A DNA stretch of 64,000 nucleotides from contig JAAONU010000010.1 of assembly GCA_012932295.1 (NCBI GenBank), forward strand, positions 18,808,712-18,872,711, given 5' to 3'. The position numbers were made by a program, and so were the translations under genes. Under the pieces are notes generated by a model. It was not told the DNA's origin and made no database searches. It worked only from the letters and a program-made list of their open reading frames with translations. The stretch is from Cyclina sinensis. Lineage: Eukaryota; Mollusca; Bivalvia; Venerida; Veneridae. How positions within the stretch are numbered: position 1 is the first letter of the stretch; the number at the start of each line of letters is the position of its first letter. Below, piece after piece: positions 10,519 through 22,500 of this stretch.

Positions 10519-13500
10519 CTGAAAAGAAACAAAATTGTGTTTTTTAGACTCTGTCAACCGGCTTATCGAACACATGTTTTTTTTATTTTTAAAACGCTGA
10601 TTTCCAGATAAAACTGAACCTCAGGCTCATTTATGAATACATATGTACCTTGTTTTTTTCGACTTTATTTTCTTGTCGTTTGCCCTTGTACAATTTAACT
10701 GCATAACGTTTTTGAGACGTAACATTTTCTCTTGGTGTTAGATTTTCCTTCTTTTTCTATTAACGAAGCTCCCTTTGGTTGGGTTTAAATTCTGATGTGT
10801 CTGAGTCTTGTGGAAACCTAGGTGCCAGTAGTTCTTTTTGAAATCAATTATTTGTAAAATCCATCAAGTAAAACTGTTGATGTTTTCTGTAAATACGGAG
10901 TGTATTTAGTTGTTTAGAATTTTAGTATGCTCGGTGGACACATAGTTTTAACATATGTGCAAACTTTCATATTTAAGTTTATTTCAACTTTCATTAGTTA
11001 TTAGTTACTTTCCTTAAGAATATGACTGTACACCGTTTTATCACTACTGTAAAGGTTTAAGTAAAAGTTACTGGTAGGTATAGAATAAACTGAAACAGAA
11101 TTACTTACTTCTCGCATATGTAGCAAAATGAAGAATCACAACTATTTCTATTCCAGCCCCATCCATCTTGGTAAGCAGCACATTCCATAGTACCATAGTT
11201 CCAGCCAGTAAAATCTACAACGAATACAATTTAAATGGCGTAAGCGTTTCCAGTGGCTGACAGTCACACACGTTTGTGGAAACTAACAAGCCCTGATGTT
11301 TGTAGATATCGACGGAAAAATAAAATGAATAACTTTTATAAACCGATCACTGGTCTGGTTTTGTTGTATAAACTAATGAATATTTTCTTTAAGCATGCGG
11401 TTTCTAAAATATTCTGATTATTAAATTAAACAGTGCATCGTTGTAAAGATAGCATCAATTAAATATTCGTAATAAGTGGGGAATTTGTATTGTATTGAAT
11501 TGTATTTAACTGTACTGTACTGTATTGTATTGTATTGCGTTGCATGCGTTGTGTTCCATTGCGTATTGTATTGTGTTGTGTTGTATTGGACTTAAGCTGA
11601 AGTTTAGCATTCCACAATTGCAATTGGTATTCATTTTAGAAATTTCCTTACTTAGTTCGATTATATCTTACCATCGTAGACAACTTCCTTTAAGCTTTCA
11701 TGCCAGATATATTTGCTTGAAGCTGGGTCATATATCGCACCAACCCAGTATATCTTGTCTGCAAGTACATCCGAAAAAAAGGATTAACAGGTCGTTCTTC
11801 AATGGGGCACGGCATATTTCGTATCTATCATGTATGGCCCAGCAGAAAGAAATAATTTGGAAAGCAATGGTACAATGCCTCACATGATGGATAGAGGAAA
11901 CGAAACTGAAGTTATATCCTGTTTTATGGTCTTCTATTTCAACATTAAGTCAAACAATGTATAACCTCAATTACAAATGAGCCTAGCGACATGTAAATCT
12001 CTAAATGTAATGTATGTTTGTAATTGAAATAACAACTTGAATGCCTTATGCCATATAAATATATCCAAAACTTTGAAACGAGCGGAGCCAAATCTTTGAT
12101 AATATAAATTACTCTATTTTCCTTCACTTTTTCTATACGTTGTACGGTTCCGCTTCATGTTGCAAATAACTGCGAAACAATCGTACCATGTATGACCTCA
12201 TGTTTAGCTAGATTGCCAGTTTAGTTTGACAGTCTTTTTATTGGCCGAATATAATTTATTTTTTTTACTTTTATGTCATTCTCAGTTCCCTTCATATATT
12301 CAGCTTAAAATGGTAGAACGCCTAACCTCATGTACTCACAGTTGTTATACGATGGATATTGTTGGATTTGACTTTTAATGAAATCGTTTTCTGCTTCCGT
12401 CTCAGCCTGAAGTAGATTTACGTCACTTCCTAGCGCCTGACAATTTGACTGAAACAATATTAGATGCAAGTACACAATACTCGGCCTTTTCATTAGAAAA
12501 TGATTTATTATACATTTTCGTGTTTCTTTTTTTTGTAACTTTGTTCTTCAGCATTGATATATATGCGTTTGAATTTCTTGCAACAGTGATGACTAACAAT
12601 TGAATCTTATAGATCTTAGTCATTTATTTATTGAATATGTCTTTCGTTAGTTCCGAGAAAGATTCAATGTGAAAATATCAGGTGTGAATAGAGGATATTT
12701 GTTTAATGTGCGTGTCTCTTTACGAAGTAAAACAAATAAATATTGGTCTCTTGCATTTTATTTTTTTCCATATGAGTACAATCAAACAAATTGTTTTCTT
12801 ATAACAAGGTTACTGAAAACCAAAGGCTCGTATTATTATTTGCGAAACGAGTATGTGAATGTAAGTGATTTTTTTATAAAGGCTTATAATTGCAGGTGGC
12901 TGCCGAAAAGCAATTGCTGTATGTGTATCATCTTCCTCAACAGCAAGGTCTTTGCTAAGAAAAAATGTAGTATTTTTAACAGACTGGTAACTACTTATCA
13001 TCCAAAGAATATCAATATTTACTTTATTAATTATATTTGAAAAGTTCAAAATATTTATTGAAAAGCAGTTATATTGTGAGTGATATTTAATATATATCTT
13101 ATCTCATTGATAAACTCGATATTTTCATTGCATAGAACATGCGTATTTATCTTTAACTTTAGGAACTCATATCAAACTATTAGAGTGAAGTTAGCTATGA
13201 GAACGGCAATCGACGTTCGACATTCAATGTAGAGCTTTGCAATCAACATCCGGCTATGCATAAGCAGACATGCTAATTCACAGCTGTGCAATATACGTTC
13301 AGCTCTGTATTAAACGAATGTAGAGAATGTGTAATCGATATTCAGCTCTACATTCAAAATACAATAATCCTGAATGTAGAGCTATGCATTCGACGTTCAG
13401 CTCTGCAATCAACGAAAGTAGAGGTGTGCAATCGACATGCAGCTCTACATTCGAAATACAACATTCATGAATGTAGATCTATGCATTCGACGTTCAGATC

Positions 13501-16500
13501 TGCATTCAATTAATGTAGATATGTGCAATCGATATTCAGCTCTACATTCGAAATACAATATTTCTGAATGTACAGCTATGCATTCGACGTTCAACTCTGC
13601 ATTCAACAAATGTAGAGCTGTGCAATCGACATTAAGCTCTACATTCGAAATACATTATTCCTGAATGTTCAGGTCTGCATTTAACGAATGTACAGCTTTG
13701 CAATCGGCATTCAATCTTGAGACCCTACAGATTCTATTGCATAGGTCTGTGACTGTTTCTGACACTCTCGCAGGAATTTTTTAGCCAATCGTGAAAATAT
13801 CATGTTTGATTTCTAGAGACCCCCCTGTTCGATTTAACCGATATGCGACTGTTTCTTACACTTTCGCATACTTTCAGAAATTTTGTTGCCAATCGAGAAA
13901 ATGCCATTTTTGATGTCTATGGACCCTACAGGGTTGATTTAACCGGTCTGCGACTGTTTCTAACACTCCCTCAGATCTTTAGGAATTTCGGTGCGAATCA
14001 AAAGATGTGAATTTTGATAATTAGGGACTCTCCAGGGTCGAATTAACTGGTCGGCGACTGTTTCTGACATATATGCAGATTTTCAGAAATTTTGGTGCCA
14101 ATTGAGAAAATGCCATTTTTGATATCTTAGGACCATCCAGGGTCGATTAAACTGATCGGCGACTTTTTCTGACACTCTCGCAGACTTTCAGGAATTTGGA
14201 TGCCAATCGAGAAAATGCCATTTATGATGTATAGGGACCCCCAGGGTCGAGTTAACCGGTCTGGGACTGTTTCTGATACTCTCGAAAACTTTCAGGAATT
14301 TTGGTGCCAATCAAGAAAATGCCATTTATGATGTCTAGGGACCCTCCAGGGTCGATTCATCCGGTCTGCGACTGTTTCTGACACTCTCGCAGACTTTCAG
14401 GAATTTTGATGCAAGTTGAGAAAATGCCATTTATGATGTCTAGGGACCCTCCTGGATCAATTTAACCGGTCTGCAACTGTTTCTTTCACTCTCACAGACT
14501 TTCAGGAATTTTGGTGCCAATTGAGAAATTGCCATTTTTTATGTCTAGGGACCCTCCAGGGTTGATTAAACCGGTCTGCGACTGTTTCTGACAATCTGGC
14601 ACACTTTCAGGAATTTGTTGCCAATCAAGAAAATGTGAATTTTGATAATTAGGGACCCTTCAGAGTCGATTTAACCGGACTGTTTCTAACACCCCCTCAG
14701 ATCTTCAGGAATTTGTTGCCAATCGAGAAAATGTGAATTTTGATAATTAGGGACCCTTCAGAGTCGATTTAACCGGACTGTTTCTAACACTCCCTTAGAT
14801 CTTCAGGAATTTCGGTGCCAATCGAGAAAATGTGAATTTTGATAATTAGGGACCCTTCAGAGTCGATTTAACCGGACTGTTTCTAACACTTCCTTAGATC
14901 TTCAGGAATTTCGGTGCCAATCGAGAAAATGTGAATTTTGACAATTAGGGACCCTCTCGGGTCGAATCAACTGGTCAGCGACAATTTCTGACAGACTTTC
15001 AGAAATTTTGGTGCTTATTGAGAAAATGCCATTTTTGATGTCTTAGGACCCTTCATAGTCGATTTTTGACATTCTTACAGACTTTCAGGAATTTTGGTGC
15101 CAATCAAGAAAATGCCATTTTTGATGTTTAGGGACTCTCCAGGGTCGATTTAACCGGCCTGCGACTGTTTCTGACACTTTTGCAGACTTTCAGGAGTTTT
15201 GGTGAAAATCGACAAAAAGCCATTTGTGATGTTGAGGGACCCACCCAGGTCGATTTAACCGGTGTTCGACTGTTTCAGACACTCTCGCAGACTTTCAGAG
15301 TTTCCTACTGTTACTGTTCGTACTGCCACTGCCAACTGCGTGTTTTATCTATTGATATTGCTCTTGCTGCTCGATGCATAGCTCTGCATTCAGAAATACT
15401 GTATTTTGAATGTAGAGCTGAATGCCGATTGCATAGCAATACATTCAGGAGTATTTTATTTTGAATGTAGATCTTGATGTCGAATGCACAGCTCTACATT
15501 CGTTGAATGCAATGTTGAACATAGATTGCATAACATTACATTCAGGAATGTTATATTTCGAATGTTAAGCCGAATATCGATTGCACAGCTCTACATTCGG
15601 TGAATGCAGAGCTGAACGTCGAATGCATAGCTCTACATTCGTTGATTGCCGAGCTGAATGTCGAATGTATAGCTCTACATTCGTTGATTGCAGAGCTGAA
15701 TGTCCAATGCATAGCTCTGCACTCAGAAATACTGTATTTTGAATGCAGAGCTGAACGTTGATTGCACAGGCTATATTCGTTGATTGCAGAGCTGAACGTC
15801 GAATGCATAGCTCTGCATTCAGAATGCCGATTGCACAGCTCTACATTTGGGGAATGCAGAGCTGAATGTCGATTGCACAGCTCTGCATTCAGGAATATTG
15901 TATTTCGAATGTAGAGCTGAATGTCGATTGCACAGCTCTACATTCGGGTAATGCAGAGCAAAACGACGAATGCATAGCTGTGAATAAGCAAATCTGCTAA
16001 TGCATAGCCGAATGTTGATTGCATAGCTGTACACTGAATTTCGAACGTCGATTGCCGATCTCATAGCATACTTCACTCTAATTATCTAACTTACTTTTGC
16101 CTGGCTGAAGGTCGCAGCAGTGAAGTACATAAATGAATAACAAGAAGTCTGAAAATGTGCCCATCCAGTTGGACAGTAGCAAGTCGCTGAAAAGGTGTAA
16201 GTATCAATTATATCAAGACTGCTGCACATGTGTTTCAAAAAATAATATAAAGTAAACAAATAAAAAAAGATAAAGCCAAAGAAAATGTATGAAAATTGAT
16301 TACAATGATTTAGGAAAATGTACACTTCTGTGAAAAGTTATTCTCTTTCCTGTCTTTGTCTGTTTCATTAGTGTCCCTTATTTATTGCATTGTTGTAAAA
16401 CTTCACTTCCTTTAAATCATGCTGAGTATTTTTTAATATGAAAATGATATTAAATATATCCCAGTATTTCTTGATTATATACACGTGTAAAATAACATGA

Positions 16501-19500
16501 AACGTAGCAGTAGTGTTGTTATCTACTGTTTGCTTCAAATTATTACTTGTAGCATTATCTAGAATCGTTCTCATATGCATGCTATAATTCAGACACACGC
16601 TCATTGTTTTCAATTTAGTTGACAACAGTACGTGTTTTTTGTTTGTATTTAGAGTGAAATGTACAATTTTATATATATTTATATTATAATAGGACATCGT
16701 TTTCTCCTTGAAGATTTTTTAATATTTGTAGACCGTAAAATACGTCAGAACCCTTAGAGCAGACATGGTTACACTTACTATCTACTATACATTCTGTATG
16801 TCCACTCCAGGTACCGTCTGCTAAACACACCCTGGTAGTGTCTCCAGAAATAAGGAATCCTGACTTACAAGTTGCCGTCAAAACAGATCCGTAAACTGTG
16901 TCATTTGAACTATAAATTCCATTTTGAAGTGTAACAGGCCCGCAATCTGAAGTACAAGAATAAAAGAATACATCTGAGGACGAATGCCAGGAATCCGTCG
17001 TATGTTGTAAATTGTTGCTTAACAACAAACAATTTTGCTGCTAGTGGAGTCAATCTTTTAAATAAGATGTAAAAGTAAATTTTTAAAAGGTTATTAGAGT
17101 TCAAAATTCTCAAAACCAATTGTTCAGAAGTTTTGAACGTCTACAAACATTATCAATATTATTTCAAGGGTCACTTCTTTCGCTCAGCAAGGGAATCATA
17201 TTGAACGTTCATAAAGACGGTCATTTGAAAGTCTTCTTGTCTGTACAGCTAGGCCTGGAAATCTGAAATAGTGCTCAGTATGTGCCTATGGAGCTATTAT
17301 TGGCTCCATCTGCGGGGGCGGGGACACGTTTTTCAAAAAAATAAACTAATTTATTTTATATATTATTGGAACAGTTTACAACATTTTTGTTTAAAACCAC
17401 TTTGTATATAGTTATGATATTACTCATGAGACATTGCCTTTTGCATCTCCTCAAAGATATATACGAACTTCAAGCTCCATATCTCTGAATTCTGGCATAA
17501 AGCATTGCCCTGTGGACTTTTACCGACAGTTTTTTTTATCAAACTTTGGCAAGAGCTTTATATCTGGTGGCTCAATCCACTGATTAAAACAATTTGATAT
17601 AGAACAACATGGATGAACTATTTCCAAAGTATCCAGAATTGTTACATAATCGCCCTTTTTGAATACATTTAGCTGTTGTACAAACTGCTTGAATGTTTCT
17701 GCTTGAGAAGAAAATATGCTACAAATTCTTTACCATGGCATATATGTTATCTCTATAAAGTTTATAGAGATAACATATTACCCATGTATAAGCCTGTGTG
17801 CACATAACAAGGAAACATAACCCTGTACTAAGTTAGAAACAAGGCAGTCTGAAGGACAGCTATATCTCCTGCCGCAGTAGAGTATTGAAATGGATAACAA
17901 GTGTGAATAGAGATGGTTAGACCTCACAATACCATATAGGATTATGATGTCTACGGAAAATGGGCAGCTACATTTGTCCCTCACATTTGTAAATGATGGA
18001 GTCATGAAGATAAAATTTGAGTTATTCAGCTGATGAAATATTGAAAATATGGAAAATTACAATAGTCAATAAGTTATAGAGAAGAAACAAAGTGCTGACT
18101 TTTTTATATTTGACCTCTTCGGGTGACCTTGACCTTGGTGTAGCGACCTGGTTGTTGCTCTGTGCACATCGTCTCGATCATTTGTGCCAAGTTATTATAA
18201 AAAAAAATTTCAAGCAGTTTTAAAATTTTGGAGCGGACACAAAATGTGGACTTTTTATGTATGACTTTTAAGTGTGGCCTTGACCTTAGGGGTAGAGACC
18301 TGGTTGTTATGCTGTGCACATTTTCTTGTAATGGTTATCATTTGTGCCAAGTTACTCAAAAAAACTTTCAACCAGTTTAATAGTAACGGAGCGGACACGA
18401 AATATGGACTTTTTTATATATGCTACAAAGTCAGCTAATCAAGTAACATCTGAAGATGAAATCAAGTTGTGGGAAACAAAAATGTTCAATTTTGATACTT
18501 TTGATGGACTTAGAAATGCAGTATTTTTTATACAATCATGAATAAAAACATTTGGTTTTCGTGGTTATCAAGAACATATAGATTGTCAAGCAGACCAATT
18601 TGATCTTGGATTTGATATAAAAATAAACGGAACTATGTGCAATTTACACGGATAGTAAGAAAGAATGCACAAGGAGGCTTGAAGCACGAATGGATCCGAT
18701 TACACATTATGAGCAGCCAGAATGGATCAAAATCCGATTACACATTATGAGCAGCCAGAATGGATCAAAATCCGATTACACATTATGAGCAGCCAGAATG
18801 GATCAAAATCCGATTACACATTATGAGCAGCCAGAAAACCCGCGAAGTGTAGCAAAATATCTTAGTTTGATCTATAGAAAAGGTGCTTTGTACAGAAAAC
18901 AACTTGGTGGTGTTGATGAAAAAAAAACTTCCAAGGTACTCTGCTGGATCACTTCGGCAAAGGGATATTAAAGACATGATAAAACGATTTTTAAAGAGGC
19001 AGATATTTCCTGTGATGGCAGGAAAATTACTAATCACTCTGCCCAAGTAACTTGCTGCACATCTCTTAATAATGAAAAATTTACACACCACACTAGCAGA
19101 AGTAAGCATAGGAGAAATTCAGTAAGAACATACCAGCGTGAAAATTTCAAAACATTAAGTGAAATCAGTAATGTTCTGGATACTCCATTTATCATTCAAA
19201 ATGTGGATGATAAGATTTCTGTTCCAAATGCTGAAAAAAACATGACAAATTAAAAACTGAAACAAAATGAATTGTTTAAATTTCATCATGGACATTTAAT
19301 TTTAATTCATTAAAATAATTGGATTCAAAACTGAAATTTCAGTAAGTTGGACCATATAAACTGATTGATGTTGTAGCCTTGTAGCCTAAAATGTTTATGC
19401 TATTTCAGTTACACCATTCTAGTTTTTTTCTAATAGACTAGTAAACTTGTTCTATTATTTGGAACCATTTAATACAACTTGCAAAACTGTAGTTTTCATA

Positions 19501-22500
19501 TTTATTATTCTCTCGTTCCAAGTCCCCAGAAATTACAATTTGGGTGAGCGACATAGGGTCGATTCTTTTGTATTATAAAATACCTTCAAATCAAGACATG
19601 ATGAGCAGCATTGATAATTGATGATCATCTTGCTTGAAATTCACCAAAATTAAGCTGAAGGTGAGCGAAATATGACAATCTAAAATCTCCATATTTTACT
19701 AGGTGAGCTGAATGCCTCATAATAGTTATCTTGTTTACAATTTCATTTAATATAATATTCCTATACTATGTTTTCTTTAATATAATGTTCCTACATTAGC
19801 GTTTAAGAAAGTTGTTTACTATTACATGAAATGTCACCAAGATACAAAATATTAATTTGTGGGCTGGATAATAGTATGCATGTAAATTCCTCTGAAGAAG
19901 AGCAGCATTCTTCAGGAATTAAAGTAGCACTCCTCAGGAATTAAGTTGACACATTCTTTTCTTCAGAAATAAATTGACATTAAACATGTTAAAAATAACT
20001 GTAATTAGTTGGAAATGTAGGTTGAACGCTATGTAAATACACGTGCATGTCTTGAATATGAAAAGTGCATTTGATTTGAGAAATTACATTTCTATGTCTT
20101 TGAATTGAAAAAATTATTTGTTATTGCCGGCCAATTTTTAGAAGAATGTTGTGTGTTTCAATTGTTTGGGATCAGTTTCCGCCCATTAAAATAACGCTAC
20201 GTTTATATATTTTAAAGGGGCTGTGCTCCAGATGACAAAACAAGAAAGTTTTCTTGTATTATAAATTTCTTGTAATATTTATGACTAATGCTTAAAAAAT
20301 AACTTACTGACAAAAAATAAGTCAAATAATTACATTATAAATTGATTTTTTTCCTTTCAAAGTGCTATACCGTAACGCGACGGTATAACTATATTGTATA
20401 AGATTTAAAGTAAATATCTGTAATATCACATGCGGCGATGGTGGTGACAGTAAAAGCGTATATTTTGTTAACATGAGGGGTCCAGAGTTCAAATCAGGCT
20501 GGAGCGAAAATATTTTTTTAATTCTATTTTGACTTTTATAATCAGTTTTGAAGTAAAATATTATGTTGTTATAATCTCACGGCATCTAAATATATAATTT
20601 ATGAATTTTTTTTTTTTTTTTATGTCAAATCTGGAGTACAGCCTCTTTAAAGAAAAACGTCAAGCAATTTAAATGTACAAGTACCTGTAATTTTTGCTTT
20701 TAGCCTTTCCAATTAATTTTTTACAATTTTTTTGCAAACAACTACAGGGTTCCCTGCAAAATCATAACATGGGTCGCACGTAATATACCAAACAGACACA
20801 ATCCCCACATAAATGTCATTCAAAATTTATTGTTTCCCCACAAAAGAAAATAAAACTTAAAAAACCTCTTATTTAAACGGAAACCAGCTTTAAGAGACAT
20901 TCAAGTGTCAAGACGCAAAAATCATCTAATACATGTATAATAGTCCATTTATATAATTTCGTGGACCGTTCTAGAACAGATCAAAAGTAGTACAAAAAGG
21001 AAGAAATTCTTTAAAGATATTCCAAAGGCACAAACTAACAACGTATTCATTGGTAACAATTTGCCATCCATCAAAAAACACTCAGCAACTGTGGTCTATG
21101 CAAAGACTGATACCAAAGCATTCAGCTAACACGTTGTACTGATACCTTCACATCGGACAATGAAAAGATCATTACTCTTTAAATATATCAGAAGAACAAC
21201 TAAATGCTCAACATTTTAGAGTAGGAGACTTTTATTTGATATCAAGCAAACAGGTAGACAAAAATCGAATAATAGATACCCATTTCCTGAAATTCTTACC
21301 GCTTATACATATAAGAACTCGAATACGGTTCTTCAGATTGTAAAACCCTGTTATGCATGTACAATAATGGTTCTTCTCTTCATGAAAAATTAAAGTCTCC
21401 TATAGTTGATTAGTTACAGTTTCTCTATTTCGAAATTAGACAATTCCTTATCAAGAAATTACTTATTTAACACTATTCTGCTACATCTAATTGCAAACCC
21501 TACCTCTTAGTTGACACTTTGTCTCTCCACTCCAACTCCCATTTTCTAGACACTGTCTTGTTCTATCACCAACAAGAATGCAATGTTCGAAGCAGCTTGC
21601 AGCTACGACCGTCCCATAGCTTGTACACGTGTCATTATATGTTCCATTCGGCAGTGACAACTGACCACAACCTGTTAGATATCAATTTGAGATATGTAAA
21701 ACCTTAGATTCAGTCAATAATACATTAAGGACATAATTTGAAATATTCTGGTAGCGGTTTAAAAGACAGTGCTACAAAACAAAACGTACGACGTGTCAGC
21801 ATCGGATTGAAACCAAAGACGAAAAACGAAGCACTCTGAAAAATATTGGCAAAAATCCATTTGACACATTTTCATTGCAAAATTTCAAACTCGTGTCCTT
21901 CTGGTCTAATACAAGAGTTCCCAGCATATGTTTGTGAATTCTAAGATGCATTGCATGTTTCTGTTACGGACTATCGTGTTCGTATGATTTGGGATCGTCC
22001 AGGATTACCTATCCTATACTTAGTTATAAAAGTTGACAAAAAGAATCTTTAAAGATTTCTGTCTTATCAATTTATCTAAAAATACACAACACCTTTCTCA
22101 AGAGGGGATGTGTAACGGTCTAGTGCACACCTACCTATAATTGTATCAATGCAACCTCTCACAACTGTGCCAGAGAATCGATTCCTTGGCTCAGTGGTTA
22201 GAGTGTTCGCATGTCATGCAGGAGATCGGAGTTCAAATCCCGCTCTTGGCTGTATATTCTAAGATGCGTTTCATCTTTCTGTGCTCGTAAGACTTGGTTT
22301 TGCAGCTACCTCATTAAAATTTGAACTGTATCAATCTGTATTTGCTGAATTTAATTTAGACCTGATCACTTTCTTTGAATCAGAATTTTTGAAATAGAAA
22401 ATAAATTTATATGCAACGTTTTTCAATCTACAACTTGAATGACCTTTACCTACACCTCATGCCTTATGGAAGCTAGAATTCAGACTATATTAATAATGGT

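Larger units (their letters stand above)
10365..18076 (-). repeat. Inverted segmental duplication, left arm (7.7 kb)
   Basis: Reverse complement of 51948-59156 over its whole length, with few substitutions wherever I compared it. It contains CCP 4, all CTLD exons, the introns, the foldback element and the 3' end of gene L. About 16966-17493 is absent from the right arm. The outer edge is 25 bases from the 38-bp tandem array at 10114-10340. Orientation is given as the transcribed strand of gene L. Confidence 0.95.

Noticed and set aside
12669..13040. 123-codon frame in gene L intron (mirror at 56483-56854)
   Set aside because: Conserved only because both arms are duplicates; an opposite-strand frame in the same place reads equally well and neither shows a domain.
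13286..16076. Frames rich in Cys, Ser and His in the foldback arrays (also 53420-56237)
   Set aside because: Low-complexity translations of the ~50-bp units, present on both inverted arms; no splice or start context.
17743..17777. microRNA precursor
   Set aside because: A perfect 17-bp stem with a one-base loop is too short.
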